56,639 nucleotides of DNA from Lactonifactor sp. BIOML-A5 (GCF_009677585.1 NZ_WKYV01000028.1:1-56639), one strand, 5' to 3'. Counted from the stretch's first letter, positions 1-10,202 are shown. Notes: generated by a model not told the origin, from the sequence alone. Numbers and translations are program-made.

Positions 1-88
1 CCGTCCCCCTGCCACCTACACCTGCCGTCCTGAATCACCTTGAGCCGAAGTCCAAGCGCTACACCCCTAAATCCCAAGTTACCATTAC

Positions 89-134
89 AAAAAGCCGCAG
101 AAATGCCCTTCCTTTCTTCGGCATTCCCGCGGCT
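89..134 (-). terminator. Intrinsic terminator of the arabinofuranosidase gene
   Basis: On the minus strand a 15-bp stem (AGCCGCGGGAATGCC pairing with GGCATTTCTGCGGCT, with one or two mismatches) is followed by TTTTTG. It lies about 90 bases past the stop codon of the large secreted enzyme. Bases 1-88 hold nothing I recognise. Confidence 0.85.
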
Positions 135-223
135 CTCTGCTTAAATCACCCCGATACTATATCAAGTTTAATCCATAACTCACTCTACTCCTGTCAACTC
201 TCCCGGATGTATTCTATTTTGTA

Positions 224-3200
224 TTACCTCCTTGTCTTCGTCCATACCCCAGATTTGTTTACATAATACTTACCAACCCACTGTTTTGCTGCCATAGCAC
301 CGCTGGCCTTCAGATAATACCACTTACCGCTGACCTTTACCCAACCGGTTGCCATGGAACCATTGCTCTTCAGGTAGTACCATGTTTTTCCGTCCAGCAG
401 CCAGCCTGTGGCCATCGCTCCATTGCTCTTCAGATAATACCAGGTCTTTCCGTCCAGCAGCCAGCCAGTTGCCATCGCTCCGTTACTCTTCAGATAATAC
501 CAGGTCTTTCCGTCCAGCAGCCAGCCCGTTGCCATCGCTCCGTTACTCTTCAGATAATACCAGGTTCTTCCGTCCAGCAGCCAGCCTGTGGCCATCGCCC
601 CATTGGCTTTCAGGTAGTACCAGGTATTTCCTAACTGCAGCCAGCCCGTTGCCATTGCTCCGCTGTTCCTCAGGTAGTACCAGGTATTTCCCAACTGCAG
701 CCAGCCCGTCACCATTGCTCCGCTGGCTTTCAGATAGTACCAGGTATTTCCCAGCTGCAGCCAGCCCGTGGCCATCGCTCCGCTGTCCTTCAGATAATAC
801 CAAGTATTTCCTTCCTGCAGCCAGCCTGTCTGCATATAGCCATCCTTGTCAAAGTAGTACCACTTTCCTCCAATCTGCTGCCAGGTGTCCTTGGTGAATG
901 TTCCGTCACTGTTCACATACTGCCAGCGGCCCTGTGCATCCTGATTCCATCCGTTCTTAACGATTTCCTTATAAAGAGCTTTGACCGTCATATCCCCTGT
1001 TACATTGGAAAAGTCCTTGTCCCAGCCGGTGAATTCCCAGCCCGGTACTTCCGGTACCTCCGGTGCTGTGGCTGCATCACCTTCTTTTACTTTATCTGTG
1101 AATATTGTTTTTCCGTCTTTGCCTACGAAGGTAACTGTATATTCCTTTATTTCCGGCTCTATCCTGTCGCCTTTTACCTTCCACTCAATGATGCCTACGC
1201 CTGCTGCCTTTTTCATCATAGTTACCCGGAAAGAAGTGGTCACTACCGGATCAAAGGTTGTTACATTAAACTTATCCATCTCTGTTGCCATACCATCAGG
1301 GTTGGATACCTCTGTCCACTCATTGTTGTCATTCAAGTATTCATATTTGTAAGAAGATGGCACCTGGACACCGCCGTCTCCCCCCACACTGTTGTCAAAA
1401 AAGTACATTTCTGCAGTGTGAATATTCACAGGCTTATCCCAGGTATAGCTTACCCACTCTTCTGCTGCATCGTGATTTCCCCAGGTTCCAAAGTGTTTTA
1501 CTCCATTTCCCAGAGAGGTTTCTGAGACAACTCCGTCATTAACGGCATCCAATGTCTCCCAGGAAGAGCAATAGCTTGCCTCTGTGTTTGCTGTAGCTTC
1601 TAATTTATCAGGATCATTATCCGGCGGGTTAATCAGACGGAAGCTGACCTCAACCGTCATATCCTTTGTTACATTTTCTAAGGTATAGGTACTATTTTCT
1701 CCTACCTCCACTGCTTTGCCGTCAATCAGCAGCTGTTTTACCATATAACCCTCATTGGGAGTCATAGTCAGCACCACATTGCCGCCTTCCGGAATGTTAA
1801 CCTTATCTGCGGTAATGCTTCCGAACTTAGGCGTTCTGTTGTTCAGTGTCAGTGTATACCAGTTCTCCACATCTCCGCCCTCGTCAGACATCACAGTCTT
1901 AAAGTACGTATGGTAAGCGAAATTATATGCGGAATACATTGGTACGAAGGTCATACCATTTGTTTTTAATGTAGGAAGTCCATCTTCCGTGTCTACTTTT
2001 TTAATTGACTGGGACAAATCCGGAGAAAGAATCAGGGAAAGCCACTGTGTCTTATTATTTTTTGCTACCATTACCAGCGGTCCGTACATAAGGCTGGATA
2101 CTGTACTTCCCTCCAGCTTGTCGGGTGTTTTGTCAAGATGATAGTCAAAAGGCATCGTAATCTCTACCACGTCACCGTTTTTCCAGTTTCTGTCAAGTTC
2201 CAGGTATGAGGACAGAGCGGCTGTCTCCTTCACTTCCTCCCCATTTACTTTCACAGTAAATCCTTTGGTTGCCCAATAGGGCACACGAAGCTTCATCTTA
2301 AATGTTCCGTCACCGTTTACGGTAAGTTTTGTACTCTCCGACGGGAATTGGTTTTCCTGCGTAACAGATACTCCCTTTTCCTCCCATTGTACGGTAGATG
2401 GCATATATAAGTTTACATAAAGTGTGTCATTACTCTTATAATATGCTGCCTCCTGGTATTTCACATGGTTTTCCATACCTGTACCGTGACAGCAGGTAAA
2501 AGAGTCATAGTCACCTCCATATGATTTTCTGACGCCCGGTCCAATGGGAAGCATATAGGTGGTTCCGTTATGCATGCTGGAGGTCGTCTCCTGATACTGA
2601 GATGCAATTATCTGGTTGTACAGAGTCCTCTCATAATAATCCATATAAGATGCATCATCCGGGCTGTACTGATACAGCTGCTTTGTTAGTTTCAGCATAT
2701 TGTATGCGGCACAGGTCTCACAGTTTCTGTCAGACTCTATGTCATTGGCCTGGTTATAAGGAGTCTTAAAGTTTTCTCCTCTGCCCACACCTCCGATGGA
2801 GTACGCATATCTGCTGGTAACCATATCCCAGAAGTTCTTGCCGATATTATAATAGTAGGGATCCTTGGTTGCTTTATATTCTTCCATAGCCCCAACAATC
2901 TGTGGTATGTGCTGGTTTGCATGGCGTCCCTGAATATCATCAACATTTGCCGCCAGATTGTCAAAGAACTGCTTATTGTCAAAGAATTTTGCACCCTCCA
3001 GGTATTTTTCATCTCCTGTAATGTTATACAGTTTTGCCATTGACTCATTAAATCCGCCGAATTCGCCGGCAATATACATGCCCCACATTTTCTCTCTCTG
3101 CTCCGGGGTGCACGCGTTCAGACGTTCGTAAACCCAGCTTCCCAGATCCATGGCTGCCTCAAGCGCCTCCTCATTTCCCGTGTACTGGTAGGTATCCAGG

Positions 3201-5431
3201 AAACCAGCCATTATCTTATGTAAGGTATAATACGGCGCCCAAATAGTTGCATACGGTGTATACTGCTCCAGAAGCGCAAACTGGTCCGGAGAGTATGCAC
3301 TGATAAAGCCTTCCCCCCATTCCCCGGGATTTGTGCTCCAGATACTCTGGTCTGCATTCTGAGGAGTTCCCTTTGTTTTAAAGTCTGCGGCATTGCCCTT
3401 GGACATCAGCTGCAGGGTGCGCAGTTCATGAATCATTTCTTCGGATTTGGCCTTTAGCTCCTCATCCTTTGTGGATGCATATGCAAGAGCCAGAGCGGAC
3501 ATATAGTGTCCGGTAGAATGCCCGCGCAGGAGCCCCTTTGGTTCATCCCACCCGCCTAAAGGCTTGGCGCCTTTTGTATCTTGTCCGAAGGTTGCCCGGA
3601 AGTTGTAAAGCATTCTGTCATTATCCAAAAGTTTCAGGTACTCTACGGTTCTTTCCCTGTTCTGTGTCAGAATAGAATCCCCATCCAGAGTAATTTCACT
3701 GAGATCCATGGTCTCTGCCTGAATTTCCAGAGGCGTCTGGGCCTCATCTACAACATTTACCGTTGCCTCAATGGGCATAGCCTCATCCACAATCTTGCCG
3801 GATACCTTAAATGTTCCCTCTTTGCTGTAGTCTTCTTTCTCAATCTTTGCCGGCCATATAGTTTTTAGTTCTTTGGATGTTTTATCAGAATACTGAACCG
3901 TCACATAGGCGGGCAGAGAAGGAGAAACACCAACTCTGGTCTTTACGGTAATGGGGGAGTAGGACTCAATGGATGCTGTCTCAACCTTAGGAAGAACTGT
4001 AACCTCAAAGTCTCTGGTACTCTCCGCACCATCTTTTTTTGCCGTAGCTGTAAGTACCGCACCCCTGGCTTCCTCTCCTATCTCCGGTCTTGTAATTACA
4101 CCCTCTTTGGTGATTACTTCAGGAGCAGATGTGTCCCAGGTAATAGCTGAGCCCCATTCTCCCTCTGACGGGAGTTTCAGGCTGCTGGTCAATGCGCTCA
4201 GATCCCCCAAATCCAGGACCTCCAGATCGTGGGCTACAATTTTATCTCCGTCAGGCACTGCGGGCACGGTAATGTCAAAGACTCTTTCTACATTCTGAGC
4301 CGTCCCGTAAGATCCCTGTACTGTTAATTTTACAGCAGCATCCGGCTGGCCTGCTTCAGGCCTGGTAACCTTACCTGTTGCCGGATCAATAACGTCCTCT
4401 TTGTCACAGCTCCATACAAACTGTGATCCATTGGCTCCTGTCTCGGGCAGCGTCAGATCTTCGGTTATCTGAGACAGATCCCCAAGATCAATTGCTGCCA
4501 GATCTGCAGAGACAATTCCCTCGTCGGTCACGTCGAATAAGCCGTTCACTTCATTCTCATCCATTGCATAGTTATAAATTGAAAAATCCGCAAACAGCCC
4601 CCTGGTTGCAGGATCTGAAAACTGTCCCCGGCCTATATAATTCTGGGTAGATTCTGCCAGATCCTCTAACCCTGCAGTCAGCCCCTCTCTCTGGGCTACC
4701 ATCTGTCCGTTTTCATAGAGCGTCAGCGTATGATTGGCCCCGTCCAAAACTACTGTGGTGAGCACCCACTTATTTTTTTCAATGCCCTCTTCTTTCTGGG
4801 CAGCCTGTTCCTCACCCCATCCGTTTACTGTAATAGCTGTGGCATAGCCTTTTGCTCCATCATTGGCACCGTCAGACAGCAGATACAGATATTTGTTTGT
4901 GTCAGAACCAAAGTCCCAGATCCTCTGATATGCCTTATCCGTAGGAAGATTTACCCAGCAGTTAATGGTTGCGCTTTCCATATTATTAAAAATACCTGTG
5001 GGAAGTTCAAGGTATCCCCCTTCTTCTCCCCCTGGGAGTGATAATGCTCTCACATCAGTCCCATAAATATTGGCATCAACGATTTCCGTTCCTCCCTTAT
5101 CCATATTGCGGATTACGCCGGCTCTTGTCCCGTCCTCGGACTCATCCTTTACTATGGTAGAGTTTACTTCCTGGAAATCATAATGTACTATTTGTTTTCT
5201 CGTTGTTTCCGCCTGTACACTAATGCCCTCTTCTTCCGAAAGCTCCAGTCCGTAAGCCGCAGCATCCCCCTGCTCTTCCTGTGCAGGTTCGTTTTCCGGG
5301 CCCTCTATGCCCTCTTCTGCAACAATGCCATTTTCCTCAGCAGCCAGTACAGAGGCCGGAGGAAGTACAGTAGTAGAAACCATCGTCCCTGCAAGAAGCA
5401 GTGACAGCATCTGCATTTTGTTTTTACGCAT
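224..5431 (-). CDS. Secreted, cell-wall-bound beta-L-arabinofuranosidase-like enzyme (GH127/GH146 type)
   Basis: Predicted extracellular glycoside hydrolase acting on arabinose-containing plant glycans. A signal peptide covers about residues 1-31. A LamG/concanavalin-like domain (about 80-300), two Ig-like modules (about 305-490) and a Big_4-like module (about 490-565) follow. The catalytic region (about 575-1230) carries C-E-T-C at 904-907 and a Cys-Cys pair at 980-981. These match the zinc-cysteine cluster of GH127, where a cysteine is the nucleophile. After it come an InlB-like module, an F5/8C-like module (about 1280-1425), another InlB-type repeat (about 1430-1490) and about a dozen 20-residue Trp/Tyr-rich cell-wall-binding repeats from 1491 to the end. 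The start is supported by AAAGGAGAAGTTTAG before ATG. GH127 versus GH146 cannot be decided by eye. The two-component operon just upstream may control it (inference). Confidence 0.88.
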   Translation of the reverse strand: MRKNKMQMLSLLLAGTMVSTTVLPPASVLAAEENGIVAEEGIEGPENEPAQEEQGDAAAYGLELSEEEGISVQAETTRKQIVHYDFQEVNSTIVKDESEDGTRAGVIRNMDKGGTEIVDANIYGTDVRALSLPGGEEGGYLELPTGIFNNMESATINCWVNLPTDKAYQRIWDFGSDTNKYLYLLSDGANDGAKGYATAITVNGWGEEQAAQKEEGIEKNKWVLTTVVLDGANHTLTLYENGQMVAQREGLTAGLEDLAESTQNYIGRGQFSDPATRGLFADFSIYNYAMDENEVNGLFDVTDEGIVSADLAAIDLGDLSQITEDLTLPETGANGSQFVWSCDKEDVIDPATGKVTRPEAGQPDAAVKLTVQGSYGTAQNVERVFDITVPAVPDGDKIVAHDLEVLDLGDLSALTSSLKLPSEGEWGSAITWDTSAPEVITKEGVITRPEIGEEARGAVLTATAKKDGAESTRDFEVTVLPKVETASIESYSPITVKTRVGVSPSLPAYVTVQYSDKTSKELKTIWPAKIEKEDYSKEGTFKVSGKIVDEAMPIEATVNVVDEAQTPLEIQAETMDLSEITLDGDSILTQNRERTVEYLKLLDNDRMLYNFRATFGQDTKGAKPLGGWDEPKGLLRGHSTGHYMSALALAYASTKDEELKAKSEEMIHELRTLQLMSKGNAADFKTKGTPQNADQSIWSTNPGEWGEGFISAYSPDQFALLEQYTPYATIWAPYYTLHKIMAGFLDTYQYTGNEEALEAAMDLGSWVYERLNACTPEQREKMWGMYIAGEFGGFNESMAKLYNITGDEKYLEGAKFFDNKQFFDNLAANVDDIQGRHANQHIPQIVGAMEEYKATKDPYYYNIGKNFWDMVTSRYAYSIGGVGRGENFKTPYNQANDIESDRNCETCAAYNMLKLTKQLYQYSPDDASYMDYYERTLYNQIIASQYQETTSSMHNGTTYMLPIGPGVRKSYGGDYDSFTCCHGTGMENHVKYQEAAYYKSNDTLYVNLYMPSTVQWEEKGVSVTQENQFPSESTKLTVNGDGTFKMKLRVPYWATKGFTVKVNGEEVKETAALSSYLELDRNWKNGDVVEITMPFDYHLDKTPDKLEGSTVSSLMYGPLVMVAKNNKTQWLSLILSPDLSQSIKKVDTEDGLPTLKTNGMTFVPMYSAYNFAYHTYFKTVMSDEGGDVENWYTLTLNNRTPKFGSITADKVNIPEGGNVVLTMTPNEGYMVKQLLIDGKAVEVGENSTYTLENVTKDMTVEVSFRLINPPDNDPDKLEATANTEASYCSSWETLDAVNDGVVSETSLGNGVKHFGTWGNHDAAEEWVSYTWDKPVNIHTAEMYFFDNSVGGDGGVQVPSSYKYEYLNDNNEWTEVSNPDGMATEMDKFNVTTFDPVVTTSFRVTMMKKAAGVGIIEWKVKGDRIEPEIKEYTVTFVGKDGKTIFTDKVKEGDAATAPEVPEVPGWEFTGWDKDFSNVTGDMTVKALYKEIVKNGWNQDAQGRWQYVNSDGTFTKDTWQQIGGKWYYFDKDGYMQTGWLQEGNTWYYLKDSGAMATGWLQLGNTWYYLKASGAMVTGWLQLGNTWYYLRNSGAMATGWLQLGNTWYYLKANGAMATGWLLDGRTWYYLKSNGAMATGWLLDGKTWYYLKSNGAMATGWLLDGKTWYYLKSNGAMATGWLLDGKTWYYLKSNGSMATGWVKVSGKWYYLKASGAMAAKQWVGKYYVNKSGVWTKTRR
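333..836 (-). repeat. Tandem ~60-bp units encoding choline-binding-type repeats
   Basis: Near-identical 60-base units encode the motif G-W-L-x-x-G-x-T-W-Y-Y-L-K-x-S/N-G-A-M-A-T. The four units between about 380 and 600 are almost identical at DNA level, which suggests recent duplication or gene conversion within the array. Confidence 0.9.
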
Positions 5432-5607
5432 CTAAACTTCTCCTTTCAGCTATATTTTTTCCCATATAAGCTCCTCTTCTGCATCCCGGGAACAGGGATG
5501 TAAGAGCATATACAGCTCCTTCATTGTGTAAAGCATATAAATTTCTTTCCATAAACAAAACCTCCCTTATAAAAAGCGTACAAGTTACTGCTCGTTTTTG
5601 CCGCTTT

Positions 5608-5636
5608 ATTATAAGAGAGGTTGTCTGTTTTGGTAA
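5608..5636 (-). promoter_or_regulatory. Promoter of the arabinofuranosidase gene
   Basis: The minus strand reads TTACCA, 17 bases, TATAAT. The -10 is perfect and the -35 weak, which suits an activator-dependent gene. It lies 177 bases upstream of the start codon, leaving a long leader with no clear fold. Confidence 0.55.
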
Positions 5637-5681
5637 TTCTAATTATTTAAGAATAGTGGACTATCTTCAACTTAAATCCTC

Positions 5682-6881
5682 TTACTTCTGTACATCTAAC
5701 ATGAATGCTGCCTCCTTTGGAGATTTCTGTTCAGCTACCATCTGATACACCGATTGAGAAAGCTGTTTTGACAAAACATTCCAGGAAGGAATAGAAGATC
5801 GTACTACTGCCCCTGCCATTTGCTCTTTAAATACCTTAAGATTGGTATCCTCCGGTATTTCTATATTCATTTTTGCAGGCAGAATCTGCGCTTCCTGACA
5901 GAATGCCTGCATCACCTGGTCCTGGTTATAATACTCCAGAAACTTCTTGGCCCCTTCTACATTTTTGCCCTTCAGAATCCCCAGATTTTCACCGCCTACA
6001 ATCACACTGCTGATCTTATCCGCGGGCAGGGGACTGACGCCATACTCTATTCCCTCTTCATCTAACATGGGCAATACCCATGGACCATTCTCCATCATCG
6101 CAGCGCCCCCTTCCGCAAATACCCTGCCCACATCATTCTGGGACATATTAATACAGTCGCCCGCCATGTAGTTATTATCAATCATACGTTTCAGGAACGC
6201 CAATGCCTTTTCCGTTCCCTCCCCGCCTATCTCTGATGCATTCTCACCGGTTGATAATATCCATGGGAGAATCTGAAACGCCCCCTGTTCCCCTTCCACC
6301 GCGGACATAAGAAAGCCGCTGCAGGACTCTGTGGACAGAGCCGCCGCCGCCTGTTCCAGCTCCTCCCAGCTTTCGGGGGGATCTATATTCTTTTCTTCCA
6401 GCATCTTTTTATTATAGATCAATGCGGCATTGTTGCAGTTCATGGGAAGACCGTACATATGGCTCCCGTAGGAAACCGTCTCTACCAGAGACGGATAGTA
6501 GTCCTTTTTAACACCAAGTTTTTTCAGAAAGCCTGTAATATCCTCAAACAGCCCCATCTTTATAAAGGCAGACATATCCGGGTTGTCAATGATTGCCAGA
6601 TCCGGCAGCGCTTTCTCGGTGTATGCCATAGATAGTTTTTTGGTAAACTCCGTCATCGGTACATATTTCCACGATGCTTCGTAGCTGTTTTGGGAGCGGT
6701 TAAACCCACGGATCACCTTATCCAGGGCACTGCACTGGGCATCTGTCTCAAAATAGGTCCATATTTCAATTTTTTCCCGTTTCTTTTCTTTCTCCGGCGA
6801 GGCATTCCCTCCCCGGCAGCCCGCCAGCATACCCGCTAAAAGAGTAACTGCCAGTCCTATCCATATATATAATCTTTTCAT
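5682..6881 (-). CDS. Extracellular sugar-binding lipoprotein (ABC solute-binding family 1)
   Basis: A 399-residue lipoprotein with a lipobox ending in L-A-G-C at about residue 22. The body is of the UgpB/MalE type, with the phrases F-x-x-S-Q-N-S-Y-E near the N-terminus and M-M-E-N-G-P-W typical of family 1 binding proteins. It should sit on the outer face of the membrane and bind an oligosaccharide. It is the last gene of the receiver, kinase, regulator operon, 13 bases after the regulator stop. No ABC permease or ATPase is nearby. It may therefore present ligand to the adjacent YesM-type kinase or serve a transporter encoded elsewhere (inference). RBS AAGAGGAG precedes ATG. Confidence 0.85.
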   Translation of the reverse strand: MKRLYIWIGLAVTLLAGMLAGCRGGNASPEKEKKREKIEIWTYFETDAQCSALDKVIRGFNRSQNSYEASWKYVPMTEFTKKLSMAYTEKALPDLAIIDNPDMSAFIKMGLFEDITGFLKKLGVKKDYYPSLVETVSYGSHMYGLPMNCNNAALIYNKKMLEEKNIDPPESWEELEQAAAALSTESCSGFLMSAVEGEQGAFQILPWILSTGENASEIGGEGTEKALAFLKRMIDNNYMAGDCINMSQNDVGRVFAEGGAAMMENGPWVLPMLDEEGIEYGVSPLPADKISSVIVGGENLGILKGKNVEGAKKFLEYYNQDQVMQAFCQEAQILPAKMNIEIPEDTNLKVFKEQMAGAVVRSSIPSWNVLSKQLSQSVYQMVAEQKSPKEAAFMLDVQK

Positions 6882-6894
6882 AACTCCTCTTTCC

Positions 6895-8406
6895 TCAGTG
6901 CAGCGCTCTGTAGTCCCCGGGCGAGATTCCTTCTACATCCTTAAAAACACGGTTAAAATACTTGGCATCCGCATATCCAACCTCTTTCGCAATCTTATAG
7001 ATTTTCTTATCAGTATCCTTAAGCAGACGTTTCGCGTGACTGATGCGGAACTTTTTGAGAAAAACAGAAAAGTTCTGCTCCATCTCCCGGTTAAACAGAG
7101 TACTCAGATATTCGGGGGTGATATCCAGACTGGCAGCCACCTTTTCCAGAGAAATGCTCTCCTGATAATGGTTTCTGATGTAATCTAAGGCCCTTTTGAT
7201 TGTATAGTTGCTGATATTTTCTCTCTGGCTTAAACCGGATGCAAGGATACGTATCTCCCGGTTAAGAGTATCCTCCAGCTCCTTCCGGGTAACTGCAGTT
7301 CCTATACTTTTCATAAGATTCAGGTTAAGCAGCTGTTCATAGAGTCTCCTGTTCCCTTCCTGGCTGAGGCTTAACATAAAGTGTGCCATTCTTATGTATC
7401 CTTCCCTGATCTGATCGGGTTTCACTCTCAATTCCGCCATATAGTGAATAAATCTCTGTCCCGCCTTATATACCTCTTCTTTCTTTTCTCCGTAAAATGC
7501 AGTCTGCAGCTGATGTTCCAGTTGCACCGGGTAAACATACTCCACAGGCCGATATTCCTGGATTCTCTCCTTGCTGATAAAACCAGTATCCCCCAGTATC
7601 ATGCCATACGGGTACTGCTCCCTTACCTTCTGATAGGTTACTCCTATATTTTCCAGCCCCTCAAAGATGTTCTCTGTCCACACCCATCCATGGCTGTACA
7701 GTACGTTTTGAAGCAATTTGCGTTCCAGCTCTCCTTTTACGCTTTCCCAATTTTTATTCTCCGTCAGGCAGATAAATTCCCTGGTATTCTCTATGTAAAA
7801 GTAATAAAACCTTTGACCAGGAAACTTTCCCCGGAGCTTTCCGAATCTCTGCATACACTGTTTCCGTTCCTCCTGGGTAGCACAGCCTGTGTAGGCGCAC
7901 AATAGCCGGAATGAGCCTGCGACCGGGAGAGATAAGGCTTCTCCAACCTCAAAAATCTTACTAGAATCATATTCGCTCTGAATCAGAATATCCCTCAGCT
8001 CCCTTTCCGGTGAATTCTGCAATCTGGCTGACCTTTCCCTCAGGATCTTTTTCTGAATGGAATCCAGCAGACAAATTACATCCTCCGGGGCCAGGGGTTT
8101 AATCAGATAGTCATCCACCCCGTACCGTATGGCCTGCTTTGCATATTCAAACTCAGAATATCCGCTTAAGATTACAAAATGCCGGGCCGAACCCTGTTCG
8201 TAAAGATTGCGGATCATTTCCAGTCCATTCATTTCCGGCATCCTAATGTCCGTAATAACAAGATCCGGTTCATACAATTCTGTCAGCTCCAGGCCTTCCC
8301 TTCCATTTCTTGCCTCGCCGACCACGGTATGTTCCGTATGATTTTCTATTAAATTGGCCATCCCCCTGCGAATTTTAACTTCATCTTCCACCACTAATAT
8401 TCTCAT
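6895..8406 (-). CDS. Response regulator, YesN type, with AraC DNA-binding domain
   Basis: An N-terminal receiver (about 1-120) has the acidic residues in V-V-E-D-E, the phospho-acceptor Asp in V-I-T-D-I-R-M-P and Lys in Y-L-I-K-P-L. A middle region of about 270 residues is followed by an AraC-type double helix-turn-helix in the last 100 residues, ending G-Y-A-D-A-K-Y-F-N-R-V-F-K. I chose ATG at 8406 over the GTG one codon earlier because GGGGGTAAGTG then serves as RBS. That ATG overlaps the kinase stop by one base (TGATG), indicating translational coupling. It probably activates carbohydrate genes, the neighbouring arabinofuranosidase being the obvious candidate (inference). Confidence 0.92.
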   Translation of the reverse strand: MRILVVEDEVKIRRGMANLIENHTEHTVVGEARNGREGLELTELYEPDLVITDIRMPEMNGLEMIRNLYEQGSARHFVILSGYSEFEYAKQAIRYGVDDYLIKPLAPEDVICLLDSIQKKILRERSARLQNSPERELRDILIQSEYDSSKIFEVGEALSLPVAGSFRLLCAYTGCATQEERKQCMQRFGKLRGKFPGQRFYYFYIENTREFICLTENKNWESVKGELERKLLQNVLYSHGWVWTENIFEGLENIGVTYQKVREQYPYGMILGDTGFISKERIQEYRPVEYVYPVQLEHQLQTAFYGEKKEEVYKAGQRFIHYMAELRVKPDQIREGYIRMAHFMLSLSQEGNRRLYEQLLNLNLMKSIGTAVTRKELEDTLNREIRILASGLSQRENISNYTIKRALDYIRNHYQESISLEKVAASLDITPEYLSTLFNREMEQNFSVFLKKFRISHAKRLLKDTDKKIYKIAKEVGYADAKYFNRVFKDVEGISPGDYRALH

Positions 8407-10202
8407 CACTTACCCCCGTCTATAATTGGCACCCGCAAGGTTATTACGGTTCCCATGCCGGAAATGCTGTTTACATGCCACTCTGCCTGGTCTTTGTAAT
8501 ACATTCTCAGCCTGGAGAATGCATTTTGCAGGCCAATTCTGTCCGACTCATCCTCAACTGCTCTGATGGGATCATTGTAAAGCTCTACCAGGTTCTCAGG
8601 CATTCCTTTGCCGTTGTCCTCAATAATGAGAAGTATTCTGTCCTCCCCCGGGGACAGGCCGATGTCCACACGGAGAAGACCGTCTCCATCCATGTCCTTT
8701 AAACCGTGAAGAATGGCATTTTCAATAAAAGGCTGTAACAGCAGTTTATAAATCCATTTTTTTCTAGCTGCATCCTCCACATGCACCTCAAAGGTAAACA
8801 CCCCCTCAAAGCGCATCTGCTGAAGGCTCATATATTTTTCAATCCAGTCCTCCAGGTCCTTGATGGTTACCATCCCATTGCTTTTATCTATACTGTACCG
8901 GAGTATCACCCCCAGATTCCGGAGCATCTTGCTTATCTCATACTCCCCCTGCTCAATGGCCATCCAGTTGATAGAGTCCAGGGTATTATACAGAAAATGG
9001 GGATTAATCTGTGCCTCTAAGGCCCTCAGTTCAGCATTTTTTTGCCTGTCCACCGCTTCTTTCACTTCCCGTATGAGCTGTTTTACCTTTGCTGTCATCT
9101 TGTTAAAATCTTCTGCTATATCGCCGATCTCATCGTGCTGGGTAATGGGAATCGTCACATCAAGATTCCCTTCCTGTACTTCCTTTATCCCATCTACCAC
9201 CTGATGCACAGATCTGTTTATGTCTTTCACCAGACAGAAGATAGCGGCAGAGGCCCCCACAATTGCAAGCACCCCTATCATAATATAAATCAGCTGCGCC
9301 TTCACAACATCCCGCAGCATAAAATCCTTGTTATATGCGTTGTAAAAGGTCCATCCGGTTACCGGATCCTCATAGGAATTCACAGCTAAATTCTTATTTT
9401 TCATAAGCCCCGTTTCTTCCACAAAGTCTTCTATGGGCATCTTTGGATCTTTTCTAACTCCTGAAAATGCTGCATCCGGGTATGCAACTATAACATCCTC
9501 CTCCGTCATAGGAAAATTAATCCCCATCCCCTCCTCCTGCTCAGGGGTATTGCAGATGCTGTTGAGCACCTGCTCATCTATAGTCATCACAATGGTTGCT
9601 ATACTTCCCTGTTCCAGCCGGTCTGCATCAAACACCTTTTTGGAGATATGAAAATAATGCTTCTTTTCCCCTCTCTCCTGAAAGGTCATGGTTGGTGTAA
9701 TTGTGGATCCCGTGCCATGGATGGCGTCCTTATAGGGCTGTATCTTCCGCAGATCTTTGTAGTCCTTCCACAGATTGTTCATATAAGAATCCGTCTCAAA
9801 ATCATATACCACCGCCTTTCCGTCACTGCAGATCACACTGATGCATCGGATCCCGGAATCGGCAGTATTATACTGCTTCAAACGATTATTAATTTGATTG
9901 TATGCCACAGCCTGAGAGCTGCTGTTGTCCATTAGTATCTTAATATTTTCCGTAATAAGCTCATCCTGATACATCTGATAGAGAGAATTGGTATAAATCT
10001 GTAAATTGAGATTTGTACGGTCTGCTATCCTGACAAGATTATTGATCATCAGCTGATCAACTTTATCTGTCATATTTTTCGCATTCAAAACAAAAGACAC
10101 CGTCAGAATAAGGGCAATGGGCAACAGAGCTGTGAGAACGAATATTATCATAAGCTTTGACTGGAATTTGCTGTTTTTATATCTATTTTTTAATGTCTTC
10201 AT
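8406..10202 (-). CDS. Sensor histidine kinase, YesM type
   Basis: A 598-residue membrane kinase. A first transmembrane segment (about 15-40) is followed by an extracellular sensor region and a second segment near 290-310. HAMP follows, then a His_kinase domain whose phospho-acceptor His402 lies in I-N-P-H-F-L-Y-N-T-L-D. The C-terminal ATPase domain has N-box and G-box (E-D-N-G-K-G-M). The open frame extends 14 codons further upstream, but ATG at 10202 has the RBS GGGAGAG at good spacing. It pairs with the YesN-type regulator whose gene overlaps its stop codon. The ligand is unknown; the lipoprotein two genes downstream is a candidate partner. Confidence 0.93.
   Translation of the reverse strand: MKTLKNRYKNSKFQSKLMIIFVLTALLPIALILTVSFVLNAKNMTDKVDQLMINNLVRIADRTNLNLQIYTNSLYQMYQDELITENIKILMDNSSSQAVAYNQINNRLKQYNTADSGIRCISVICSDGKAVVYDFETDSYMNNLWKDYKDLRKIQPYKDAIHGTGSTITPTMTFQERGEKKHYFHISKKVFDADRLEQGSIATIVMTIDEQVLNSICNTPEQEEGMGINFPMTEEDVIVAYPDAAFSGVRKDPKMPIEDFVEETGLMKNKNLAVNSYEDPVTGWTFYNAYNKDFMLRDVVKAQLIYIMIGVLAIVGASAAIFCLVKDINRSVHQVVDGIKEVQEGNLDVTIPITQHDEIGDIAEDFNKMTAKVKQLIREVKEAVDRQKNAELRALEAQINPHFLYNTLDSINWMAIEQGEYEISKMLRNLGVILRYSIDKSNGMVTIKDLEDWIEKYMSLQQMRFEGVFTFEVHVEDAARKKWIYKLLLQPFIENAILHGLKDMDGDGLLRVDIGLSPGEDRILLIIEDNGKGMPENLVELYNDPIRAVEDESDRIGLQNAFSRLRMYYKDQAEWHVNSISGMGTVITLRVPIIDGGK

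Noticed and set aside
333..836. Regular ~60-base repeats resembling a CRISPR array
   Set aside because: The repeats are continuous in-frame codons of Trp/Tyr-rich wall-binding modules with no unique spacers and no cas genes.
349..897. Long plus-strand open frame opposite the wall-binding repeats
   Set aside because: It mirrors the 60-base periodicity of the real gene on the other strand and has no RBS or recognisable product.
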